A stretch of DNA of 64,000 bases, taken from contig CAXKVF010000073.1 of NCBI GenBank assembly GCA_964057225.1, forward strand, positions 1,116,001 through 1,180,000, written 5' to 3'. Shown piece by piece: positions 10,300 to 22,601 of this stretch (position 1 is its first letter; each line of letters begins with the position of its first letter). The translations under genes and the position numbers were made by a program. Source of the stretch: Auanema rhodensis. Lineage: Eukaryota; Nematoda; Chromadorea; Rhabditida; Rhabditidae. The notes beneath the pieces are model-generated. The model saw only the letters and a list, made by a program, of their open reading frames with translations, was not told the origin of the DNA and did no database searches.

Positions 10300-13200
10300 T
10301 CTTTCACGTGAAGCGAGTTACATACCAAGTGCACATCACGTGTACATTTAATTAGCATAAATTAAAGTTCACGTAAATTTCAAAGTCATGGTTACCATGA
10401 ACCAATATCAATAAAAATTTGTTTTTAGACTAATATGGACATGGGGAATCTAATTTTGAAAACCGCATCTCTTTATCTTTCACGTGAAGCGAGTTACATA
10501 CCAAGTGCACATCACGTGTACATTTAATTAGCATAAATTAAAGTTCACGTAAATTTCAAAGTCGTGGTTACCATGCACCAATATCAATAAAAATTCGTTT
10601 TTAGACTAATATGGACATGGGGAATCTAATTTTGAAAACCGCATCTCTTTATCTTTCACGTGAAGCGAGTTACATACCAAGTGCACATCACGTGTACATT
10701 TAATTAGCATCAATTAAAGTTCACGTAAATTTCAAAGTCATGGTTACCATGAAGCAATATCAATAAAAATTTGTTTTTAGACTAATATGGACATGGGGAA
10801 TCTAATGTTGAAAACCGCATCTCTTCATCTTTCACGTGAAGCGAGTTACATACCAAGTGCACATCACGTGTACATTTAATTAGCATAAATTAAAGTTCAC
10901 GTAAATTTCAAAGTCATGGTTACCATGCACCAATATCAATAAAAATTTGTTTTTAGACTAATATGGACATGGGGAATCTAATTTTGAAAACCGCATCTCT
11001 TTATCTTTCACGTGAAGCGAGTTACATACCAAGTGCACATCACGTGTACATTTAATTAGCATAAATTAAAGTTCACGTAAATTTCAAAGTCATGGTTACC
11101 ATGCACCAATATCAATGAAAATTTGTTTTTAGACTAATATGGACATGGGGAATCTAATTTTGAAAACCGCATCTCTTTATCTTTCACGTGAAGCGAGTTA
11201 CATACCAAGTGCACATCACGTGTACATTTAATTAGCATAAATTAAAGTTCACGTAAATTTCAAAGTCATGGTTACCATGAACCAATATCAATTAAAATTT
11301 GTTTTTAGACTAATATGGACATGGGCAATCTAATTTTGAAAACCGCATCTCTTTATCTTTCACGTGAAGCGAGTTACATACCAAGTGCACATCACGTGTA
11401 CATTTAATTAGCATAAATTAAAGTTCACGTAAATTTCAAAGTCATGGTTACCATGCACCAATATCAATAAAAATTTGTTTTTAGACTAATATGGACATGG
11501 GGAATCTAATTTTGAAAACCGCATCTCTTTATCTTTCACGTGAAGCGAGTTACATACCAAGTGCACATCACGTGTACATTTAATTAGCATAAATTAAAGT
11601 TCACGTAAATTTCAAAGTCATGGTTACCATGAACCAATATCAATAACAATTTGTTTTTAGACTAATATGGACATGGGCAATCTAATTTTGAAAACCGCAT
11701 CTCTTTATCTTTCACGTGAAGCGAGTTACATACCAAGTGCACATCACGTGTACATTTAATTAGCATAAATTAAAGTTCACGTAAATTTCAAAGTCATGGT
11801 TACCATGCACCAATATCAATAAAAATTTGTTTTTAGACTAATATGAACATGAGGAATCTAATTTTGAAAACCGCATCTCTTTATCTTTCACGTGAAGCGA
11901 GTTACATACCGAGTGCACATCACGTGTACATTTAATTAGCATAAATTAAAGTTCACGTAAATTTCAAAGTCATGGTTACCATGCACCAATATCAATAAAA
12001 ATTTGTTTTTAGACTAATATGGACATGGGGAATCTAATGTTGAAAACCGCATCTCTTTATCTTTCACGTGAAGCGAGTTACATACCAAGTGCACATCACG
12101 TTTACAATTAATTAGCATAAATTAAAGTTCACGTAAATTTCAAAGTCATGGTTACCATGAACCAATATCAATACAAATTTGTTTTTAGACTAATATGGAC
12201 ATGGGGAATCTAATGTTGAAAACCGCATCTCTTTATCTTTCACGTGAAGCGAGTTACATACCAAGTGCACATCACGTGTACATTTAATTAGCATAAATTA
12301 AAGTTCACGTAAATTTCAAAGTCATGGTTACCATGAACCAATATCAATAAAAATTTGTTTTTAGACTAATATGGACATGGGCAATCTAATTTTGAAAACC
12401 GCATCTCTTTATCTTTCACGTGAAACGAGTTACATACCAAGTGCACATCACGTGTACATTTAATTAGCATAAATTAAAGTTCACGTAAATTTCAAAGTCA
12501 TGGTTACCATGCACCAATATCAATAAAAATTTGTTTTTAGACTAATATGGACATGAGGAATCTAATTTTGAAAACCGCATCTCTTTATCTTTCACGTGAA
12601 GCGAGTTACATACCGAGTGCACATCACGTGTACATTTAATTAGCATAAATTAAAGTTCACGTAAATTTCAAAGTCATGGTTACCATGCACCAATATCAAT
12701 AAAAATTTGTTTTTAGACTAATATGGACATGGGGAATCTAATTTTGAAAACCGCATCTCTTCATCTTTCACGTGAAGCGAGTTACATACCAAGTGCACAT
12801 CACGTCTAAATTTAATTAGCATAAATTAAAGTTCACGAAAATTTCAAAGTCATGGTTACCATGAACCAATATCAATAAAAATTTGTTTTTAGACTAATAT
12901 GGACATGGGCAATCTAATTTTGAAAACCGCATCTCTTCATCTTTCACGTGAAGCGAGTTACATACCAAGTGCACATCACGTGTACATTTAATTAGCATAA
13001 ATTAAAGTTCACGTAAATTTCAAAGTCATGGTTACCATGAACCAATATCAATAAAAATTTGTTTTTAGACTAATATGGATATGGGGAATCTAATTATGAA
13101 AACCGCATCTCTTTATCTTTCACGTGAAGCGAGTTACACACCAAGTGCACATCACGTGTACATTTAATTAGCATAAATTAAAGTTCACGTAAATTTCAAA

Positions 13201-15755
13201 GTCATGGTTACCATGCACCAATATCAATAAAAATTTGTTTTTAGACTAATATGGACATGGGGAATCTAATTTTGAAAACCGCATCTCTTTATCTTTCACG
13301 TGAAGCGAGTTACATACCAAGTGCACATCACGTGTACATTTAATTAGCATAAATTAAAGTTCACGTAAATTTCAAAGTCATGGTTACCATGCACCAATAT
13401 CAATAAAAATTTGTTTTTAGACTAATATGGACATGGGGAATCTAATGTTGAAAACCGCATCTCTTTATCTTTCACGTGAAGCGAGTTACATACCAAGTGC
13501 ACATCACGTGTACATTTAATTAGCATAAATTAAAGTTCACGTAAATTTCAAAGTCATGGTTACCATGCACCAATATCAATAAAAATTTGTTTTTAGACTA
13601 ATATGGACATGGGGAATCTAATTTTGAAAACCGCATCTCTTTATCTTTCACGTGAAGCGAGTTACATACCAAGTGCACATCACGTGTACATTTAATTAGC
13701 ATAAATTAAAGTTCACGTAAATTTCAAAGTCATGGTTACCATGAATCAATATCAATAACAATTTGTTTTTAGACTAATATGGACATGGGCAATCTAATTT
13801 TGAAAACCGCATCTCTTTATCTTTCACGTGAAGCGAGTTACATACCAAGTGCACATCACGTGTACATTTAATTAGCATAAATTAAAGTTCACGTAAATTT
13901 CAAAGTCATGGTTACCATGCACCAATATCAATAAAAATTTGTTTTTAGACTAATATGAACATGAGGAATCTAATTTTGAAAACCGCATCTCTTTATCTTT
14001 CACGTGAAGCGAGTTACATACCGAGTGCACATCACGTGTACATTTAATTAGCATAAATTAAAGTTCACGTAAATTTCAAAGTCATGGTTACCATGCACCA
14101 ATATCAATAAAAATTTGTTTTTAGACTAATATGGACATGGGGAATCTAATTTTGAAAACCGCATCTCTTCATCTTTCACGTGAAGCGAGTTACATACCAA
14201 GTGCACATCACGTCTAAATTTAATTAGCATAAATTAAAGTTCACGAAAATTTCAAAGTCATGGTTACCATGAACCAATATCAATAAAAATTTGTTTTTAG
14301 ACTAATATGGACATGAGCAATCTAATTGTGAAAACCGCATCTCTTCATCTTTCACGTGAAGCGAGTTACATACCAAGTGCACATCACGTGTACATTTAAT
14401 TAGCATAAATTAAAGTTCACGTAAATTTCAAAGTCATGGTTACCATGAACCAATATCAATAAAAATTTGTTTTTAGACTAATATGGACATGGGGAATCTA
14501 ATTTTGAAAACCGCATCTCTTTATCTTTCACGTGAAGCGAGTTACATACCAAGTGCACATCACGTGTACATTTAATTAGCATAAATTAAAGTTCACGTAA
14601 ATTTCAAAGTCATGGTTACCATGCACCAATATCAATAAAAATTTGTTTTTAGACTAATATGGACATGGGGAATCTAATTTTGAAAACCGCATCTCTTTAT
14701 CTTTCACGTGAAGCGAGTTACATACCAAGTGCACATCACGTGTACATTTAATTAGCATAAATTAAAGTTCACGTAAATTTCAAAGTCATGGTTACCATGA
14801 ACCAATATCAATAAAAATTTGTTTTTAGACTAATATGGACATGGGGAATCTAATGTTGAAAACCGCATCTCTTTATCTTTCACGTGAAGCGAGTTACATA
14901 CCAAGTGCACATCACGTTTACAATTAATTAGCATAAATTAAAGTTCACGTAAATTTCAAAGTCATGGTTACCATGAACCAATATCAATAAAAATTTGTTT
15001 TTAGACTAATATGGACATGGGGAATCTAATGTTGAAAACCGCATCTCTTTATCTTTCACGTGAAGCGAGTTACATACCAAGTGCACATCACGTGTACATT
15101 TAATTAGCATAAATTAAAGTTCACGTAAATTTCAAAGTCATGGTTACCATGCACCAATATCAATAAAAATTTGTTTTTAGACTAATATGGACATGAGGAA
15201 TCTAATTTTGAAAACCGCATCTCTTTATCTTTCACGTGAAGCGAGTTACATACCGAGTGCACATCACGTGTACATTTAATTAGCATAAATTAAAGTTCAC
15301 GTAAATTTCAAAGTCATGGTTACCATGCACCAATATCAATAAAAATTTGTTTTTAGACTAATATGGACATGGGGAATCTAATTTTGAAAACCGCATCTCT
15401 TCATCTTTCACGTGAAGCGAGTTACATACCAAGTGCACATCACGTCTAAATTTAATTAGCATAAATTAAAGTTCACGAAAATTTCAAAGTCATGGTTACC
15501 ATGAACCAATATCAATAAAAATTTGTTTTTAGACTAATATGGACATGGGCAATCTAATTTTGAAAACCGCATCTCTTCATCTTTCACGTGAAGCGAGTTA
15601 CATACCAAGTGCACATCACGTGTACATTTAATTAGCATAAATTAAAGTTCACGTAAATTTCAAAGTCATGGTTACCATGAACCAATATCAATAAAAATTT
15701 GTTTTTAGACTAATATGGATATGGGGAATCTAATTTTGAAAACCGCATCTCTTTA

Positions 15756-15932
15756 TCTTTCACGTGAAGCGAAGTTACACACCAAGTGCACATCACGTGT
15801 ACATTTAATTAGCATAAATTAAAGTTCACGTAAATTTCAAAGTCATGGTTACCATGCACCAATATCATTAAAAATTTGTTTTTAGACTAATATGGACATG
15901 GGGAATCTAATTTTGAAAACCGCATCTCTTTA
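15756..15932 (+). repeat. 177-bp monomer with a private single-base insertion
   Basis: An extra A gives GCGAAGTTACACACC in place of GCGAGTTACACACC near 15,770. The same unit has CAATATCATTAAAAA near 15,867, also unusual. Its counterpart at 24,538 has neither change, so both arose after the 8.8-kb duplication. Confidence 0.85.
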
Positions 15933-17340
15933 TCTTTCACGTGAAGCGAGTTACATACCAAGTGCACATCACGTGTACATTTAATTAGCATAAATTAAAG
16001 TTCACGTAAATTTCAAAGTCATGGTTACCATGAACCAATATCAATAAAAATTTGTTTTTAGACTAATATGGACATGGGGAATCTAATGTTGAAAACCGCA
16101 TCTCTTTATCTTTCACGTGAAGCGAGTTACATACCAAGTGCACATCACGTTTACAATTAATTAGCATAAATTAAAGTTCACGTAAATTTCAAAGTCATGG
16201 TTACCATGAACCAATATCAATAAAAATTTGTTTTTAGACTAATATGGACATGGGGAATCTAATGTTGAAAACCGCATCTCTTTATCTTTCACGTGAAGCG
16301 AGTTACATACCAAGTGCACATCACGTGTACATTTAATTAGCATAAATTAAAGTTCACGTAAATTTCAAAGTCATGGTTACCATGAACCAATATCAATAAC
16401 AATTTGTTTTTAGACTAATATGGACATGGGGAATCAAATTTTGAAAACCGCATCTCTTTATCTTTCACGTGAAGCGAGTTACATACCAAGTGCACATCAC
16501 GTGTACATTTAATTAGCATAAATTAAAGTTCACGTAAATTTCAAAGTCATGGTTACCATGAACCAATATCAATACAAATTTGTTTTTAGACTAATATGGA
16601 CATGGGGAATCTAATTTTGAAAACCGCATCACTTTATCTTTCACGTGAAGCGAGTTACATACCAAGTGCACATCACGTGTACATTTAATTAGCATAAATT
16701 AAAGTTCACGTAAATTTCAAAGTCATGGTTACCATGCACCAATATCAATAAAAATTTGTTTTTAGACTAATATGGACATGGGGAATCTAATGTTGAAAAC
16801 CGCATCTCTTGATCTTTCACGTGAAGCGAGTTACATACCAAGTGCACATCACGTGTACATTTAATTAGCATAAATTAAAGTTCACGTAAATTTCAAAGTC
16901 ATGGTTACCATGCACCAATATCAATAAAAATTTGTTTTTAGACTAATATGGACATGGGGAATCTAATGTTGAAAACCGCATCTCTTTATCTTTCACGTGA
17001 AGCGAGTTACATACCAAGTGCACATCACGTGTACATTTAATTAGCATAAATTAAAGTTCACGTAAATTTCAAAGTCATGGTTACCATGAACCAATATCAA
17101 TAAAAATTTGTTTTTAGACTAATATGGACATGGGGAATCTAATTTTGAAAACCGCATCTCTTTATCTTTCACGTGAAGCGAGTTACATACCAAGTGCACA
17201 TCACGTGTACATTTAATTAGCATAAATTAAAGTTCACGTAAATTTCAAAGTCATGGTTACCATGAACCAATATGAATTAAAATTTGTTTTTAGACTAATA
17301 TGGACATGGGCAATCTAATTTTGAAAACCGCATCTCTTTA

Positions 17341-18748
17341 TCTTTCACGTGAAGCGAGTTACATACCAAGTGCACATCACGTGTACATTTAATTAGCATA
17401 AATTAAAGTTCACGTAAATTTCAAAGTCACGGTTACCATGCACCAATATCAATAAAAATTTGTTTTTAGACTAATATGGACATGGGGAATCTAATTTTGA
17501 AAACCGTATCTCTTTATCTTTCACGTGAAGCGAGTTACATACCAAGTGCACATCACGTGTACATTTAATTAGCATAAATTAAAGTTCACGTAAATTTCAA
17601 AGTCATGGTTACCATGAACCAATATCAATAACAATTTGTTTTTAGACTAATATGGACATGGGCAATCTAATTTTGAAAACCGCATCTCTTTATCTTTCAC
17701 GTGAAGCGAGTTACATACCAAGTGCACATCACGTGTACATTTAATTAGCATAAATTAAAGTTCACGTAAATTTCAAAGTCATGGTTACCATGCACCAATA
17801 TCAATAAAAATTTGTTTTTAGACTAATATGGACATGGGGAATCTAATTTTGAAAACCGCATCTCTTCGTCTTTCACGTGAAGCGAGTTACATACCAAGTG
17901 CACATCACGTGTACATTTAATTAGCATAAATTAAAGTTCACGTAAATTTCAAAGTCATGGTTACCATGCACCAATATCAATAAAAATTTGTTTTTAGACT
18001 AATATGGACATAAGGAATCTAATTTTGAAAACCGCATTTCTTTATCTTTCACGTGAAGCGAGTTACATACCAAGTGCACATCACGTGTACATTTAATTAG
18101 CATAAATTAAAGTTCACGTAAATTTCAAAGTCACGGTTACCATGCACCAATATCAATAAAAATTTGTTTTTAGACTAATATGGACATGGGGAATCTAATT
18201 TTGAAAACCGTATCTCTTTATCTTTCACGTGAAGCGAGTTACATACCAAGTGCACATCACGTCTACATTTAATTAGCATAAATTAAAGTTCACGTAAATT
18301 TCAAAGTCATGGTTACCATGAACCAATATCAATAACAATTTGTTTTTAGACTAATATGGACATGGGCAATCTAATTTTGAAAACCGCATCTCTTTATCTT
18401 TCACGTGAAGCGAGTTACATACCAAGTGCACATCACGTGTACATTTAATTAGCATAAATTAAAGTTCACGTAAATTTCAAAGTCATGGTTACCATGCACC
18501 AATATCAATAAAAATTTGTTTTTAGACTAATATGGACATGGGGAATCTAATTTTGAAAACCGCATCTCTTCGTCTTTCACGTGAAGCGAGTTACATACCA
18601 AGTGCACATCACGTGTACATTTAATTAGCATAAATTAAAGTTCACGTAAATTTCAAAGTCATGGTTACCATGCACCAATATCAATAAAAATTTGTTTTTA
18701 GACTAATATGGACATGGGGAATCTAATGTTGAAAACCGCATCTCTTTA
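17341..18748 (+). repeat. Four-monomer (704-bp) higher-order repeat
   Basis: The series T90C/C167T, then A116C/G147C, then CAC ending TTCGTC, then CAC occurs at 17341 and again at 18045. The fourth monomer differs: ATAAGG in the first, G156 in the second. The TTCGTC end tag sits at 17,861 and 18,565, exactly 704 bp apart. The same pair exists in the right block (26,642 and 27,346). Confidence 0.82.
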
Positions 18749-21212
18749 TCTTTCACGTGAAGCGAGTTACATACCAAGTGCACATCACGTGTACATTTAA
18801 TTAGCATAAATTAAAGTTCACGTAAATTTCAAAGTCATGGTTACCATGAACCAATATCAATAAAAATTTGTTTTTAGACTAATATGGACATGGGGAATCT
18901 AATTTTGAAAACCGCATCTCTTTATCTTTCACGTGAAGCGAGTTACATACCAAGTGCACATCACGTGTACGTTTAATTAGCATAAATTAAAGTTCACGTA
19001 AATTTCAAAGTCATGGTTACCATGAACCAATATCAATTAAAATTTGTTTTTAGACTAATATGGACATGGGCAATCTAATTTTGAAAACCGCATCTCTTTA
19101 TCTTTCACGTGAAGCGAGTTACATACCAAGTGCACATCACGTGTACATTTAATTAGCATAAATTAAAGTTCACGTAAATTTCAAAGTCACGGTTACCATG
19201 CACCAATATCAATAAAAATTTGTTTTTAGACTAATATGGACATGGGGAATCTAATTTTGAAAACCGTATCTCTTTATCTTTCACGTGAAGCGAGTTACAT
19301 ACCAAGTGCACATCACGTGTACATTTAATTAGCATAAATTAAAGTTCACGTAAATTTCAAAGTCATGGTTACCATGAACCAATATCAATAACAATTTGTT
19401 TTTAGACTAATATGGACATGGGCAATCTAATTTTGAAAACCGCATCTCTTTATCTTTCACGTGAAGCGAGTTACATACCAAGTGCACATCACGTGTACAT
19501 TTAATTAGCATAAATTAAAGTTCACGTAAATTTCAAAGTCATGGTTACCATGCACCAATATCAATAAAAATTTGTTTTTAGACTAATATGGACATGGGGA
19601 ATCTAATGTTGAAAACCGCATCTCTTGATCTTTCACGTGAAGCGAGTTACATACCATGTGCACATCACGTGTACATTTAATTAGCATAAATTAAAGTTCA
19701 CGTAAATTTCAAAGTCATGGTTACCATGAACCAATATCAATAACAATTTGTTTTTAGACTAATATGGACATGGGCAATCTAATTTTGAAAACCGCATCTC
19801 TTTATCTTTCACGTGAAGCGAGTTACATACCAAGTGCACATCACGTGTACATTTAATTAGCATAAATTAAAGTTCACGTAAATTTCAAAGTCATGGTTAC
19901 CATGCACCAATATCAATAAAAATTTGTTTTTAGACTAATATGGACATGGGGAATCTAATTTTGAAAACCGCATCTCTTCGTCTTTCACGTGAAGCGAGTT
20001 ACATACCAAGTGCACATCACGTGTACATTTAATTAGCATAAATTAAAGTTCACGTAAATTTCAAAGTCATGGTTACCATGCACCAATATCAATAAAAATT
20101 TGTTTTTAGACTAATATGGACATGGGGAATCTAATGTTGAAAACCGCATCTCTTTATCTTTCACGTGAAGCGAGTTACATACCAAGTGCACATCACGTGT
20201 ACATTTAATTAGCATAAATTAAAGTTCACGTAAATTTCAAAGTCATGGTTACCATGAACCAATATCAATACAAATTTGTTTTTAGACTAATATGGACATG
20301 GGGAATCTAATTTTGAAAACCGCATCACTTTATCTTTCACGTGAAGCGAGTTACATACCAAGTGCACATCACGTGTACATTTAATTAGCATAAATTAAAG
20401 TTCACGTAAATTTCAAAGTCATGGTTACCATGAACCAATATCAATAAAAATTTGTTTTTAGACTAATATGGACACGGGGAATCTAATGTTGAAAACCGCA
20501 TCTCTTTATCTTTCACGTGAAGCGAGTTACATACCAAGTGCACATCACGTTTACAATTAATTAGCATAAATTAAAGTTCACGTAAATTTCAAAGTCATGG
20601 TTACCATGAACCAATATCAATAAAAATTTGTTTTTAGACTAATATGGACATGGGGAATCTAATTTTGAAAACCGCATCTCTTTATCTTTCACGTGAAGCG
20701 AGTTACATACCAAGTGCACATCACGTGTACATTTAATTAGCATAAATTAAAGTTCACGTAAATTTCAAAGTCATGGTTACCATGAACCAATATCAATAAA
20801 AATTTGTTTTTAGACTAATATGGACATGGGCAATCTAATTTTGAAAACCGCATCTCTTTATCTTTCACGTGAAGCAAGTTACATACCAAGTGCACATCAC
20901 GTGTACATTTAATTAGCATAAATTAAAGTTCACGTAAATTTCAAAGTCATGGTTACCATGAAGCAATATCAATAAAAATTTGTTTTTAGACTAATATGGA
21001 CATGGGGAATCTAATTTTGAAAACCGCATCTCTTTATCTTTCACGTGAAGCGAGTTACATACCAAGTGAACATCACGTGTACATTTAATTAGCATAAATT
21101 AAAGTTCACGTAAATTTCAAAGTCATGGTTACCATGAAGCAATATCAATAAAAATTTGTTTTTAGACTAATATGGACATGGGGAATCTAATGTTGAAAAC
21201 CGCATCTCTTCA

Positions 21213-21369
21213 TCTTTCACGTGAAGCGAGTTATATACCAAGTGCACATCACGTGTACATTTAATTAGCATAATGGTTACCATGGTTACCATGCACCAAT
21301 ATCAATAAAAATTTGTTTTTAGACTAATATGGACATGGGGAATCTAATTTTGAAAACCGCATCTCTTTA
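21213..21369 (+). repeat. 157-bp shortened monomer, copy 6
   Basis: Same junction (about 21267-21296) and TTATATACC marker, isolated in zone B about 11 kb from the others. The monomers after it follow the order seen after copy 3, which marks a transposed or duplicated block at an offset of 16,136 bp. No shortened unit occurs to its right. Confidence 0.93.
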
Positions 21370-22601
21370 TCTTTCACGTGAAGCGAGTTACATACCAAGT
21401 GCACATCACGTGTACATTTAATTAGCATAAATTAAAGTTCACGTAAATTTCAAAGTCATGGTTACCATGAACCAATATCAATAAAAATTTGTTTTTAGAC
21501 TAATATGGACATGGGGAATCTAATTTTGAAAACCGCATCTCTTTATCTTTCACGTGAAGCGAGTTACATACCAAGTGCACATCACGTGTACATTTAATTA
21601 GCATAAATTAAAGTTCATGTAAATTTCAAAGTCGTGGTTACCATGCACCAATATCAATAAAAATTCGTTTTTAGACTAATATGGACATGGGGAATCTAAT
21701 TTTGAAAACCGCATCTCTTTATCTTTCACGTGAAGCGAGTTACATACCAAGTGCACATCACGTGTACATTTAATTAGCATAAATTAAAGTTCACGTAAAT
21801 TTCAAAGTCATGGTTACCATGCACCAATATCAATGAAAATTTGTTTTTAGACTAATATGGACATGGGGAATCTAATTTTGAAAATCGCATCTCTTTATCT
21901 TTCACGTGAAGCGAGTTACATACCAAGTGCACATCACGTGTACATTTAATTAGCATAAATTAAAGTTCACGTAAATTTCAAAGTCATGGTTACCATGAAC
22001 CAATATCAATTAAAATTTGTTTTTAGACTAATATGGACATGGGCAATCTAATTTTGAAAACCGCATCTCTTTATCTTTCACGTGAAGCGAGTTACATACC
22101 AAGTGCACATCACGTGTACATTTAATTAGCATAAATTAAAGTTCACGTAAATTTCAAAGTCATGGTTACCATGCACCAATATCAATAAAAATTTGTTTTT
22201 AGACTAATATGGACATGGGGAATCTAATTTTGAAAACCGCATCTCTTTATCTTTCACGTGAAGCGAGTTACATACCAAGTGCACATCACGTGTACATTTA
22301 ATTAGCATAAATTAAAGTTCACGTAAATTTCAAAGTCATGGTTACCATGAACCAATATCAATAACAATTTGTTTTTAGACTAATATGGACATGGGCAATC
22401 TAATTTTGAAAACCGCATCTCTTTATCTTTCACGTGAAGCGAGTTACATACCAAGTGCACATCACGTGTACATTTAATTAGCATAAATTAAAGTTCACGT
22501 AAATTTCAAAGTCATGGTTACCATGCACCAATATCAATAAAAATTTGTTTTTAGACTAATATGAACATGAGGAATCTAATTTTGAAAACCGCATCTCTTT
22601 A
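21213..22601 (+). repeat. Third copy of the block that follows 5077
   Basis: The monomer order (157-bp unit; AAC; A89G with T121C; A114G; A114T with G147C; CAC; A116C with G147C; GAACATGAGG) matches 5,077-6,465 at a constant offset of 16,136 bp. It resembles the 5.1-kb copy more than the 10.1-kb copy, because it lacks the two extra monomers of the latter. Private changes include GTTCATGTAAA near 21,614 and AAAATCGCAT near 21,883. Confidence 0.8.

Larger units (their letters stand above)
1..13467 (+). repeat. Zone A: G156/AAG-type region with 157-bp units and two long related blocks
   Basis: This stretch is rich in units carrying G at 156 (TAATGTTG), AAG at 101-103 and TTCATC at the unit end. 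It holds five of the six shortened units. A short duplication comes first: the monomer series from 363 to 2103 reappears from 2104 to 4372, with three extra monomers (2808-3335) that copy the preceding three. A larger block then repeats: about 2,104-8,225 resembles 8,226-13,467, with gains and losses of a few monomers. No coding sequence or foreign insertion is present. Confidence 0.82.
8930..13467 (+). repeat. Long duplicated block, second copy
   Basis: This is the counterpart of 3,864-8,049. It shares the shortened units, the CATCAATT units, GAAACGAG (near 12,422), TGGATATGGGG (near 13,079) and the otherwise unseen TAATTATG. It contains an extra pair of monomers (10652 and 10828) that repeat the types at 9615 and 9791. 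The match stops near 13,468, where the following monomer types differ from those after 8,049. Confidence 0.85.
13820..18748 (+). repeat. Zone B duplicated block, left copy
   Basis: Diagnostic markers are GAACATGAGG (near 13,957), GAGCAATC (14,315), TGGATATGGGG (15,719), T152A (16,435), TATGAATT (17,271) and ATAAGG (18,010). All recur in order in the right copy. The left copy has a private TAATTGTG (near 14,329) and a private 1-bp insertion, GCGAAGTT, near 15,770. It also lacks one G147C/GAAACGAG pair junction that is present on the right. Confidence 0.84.
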
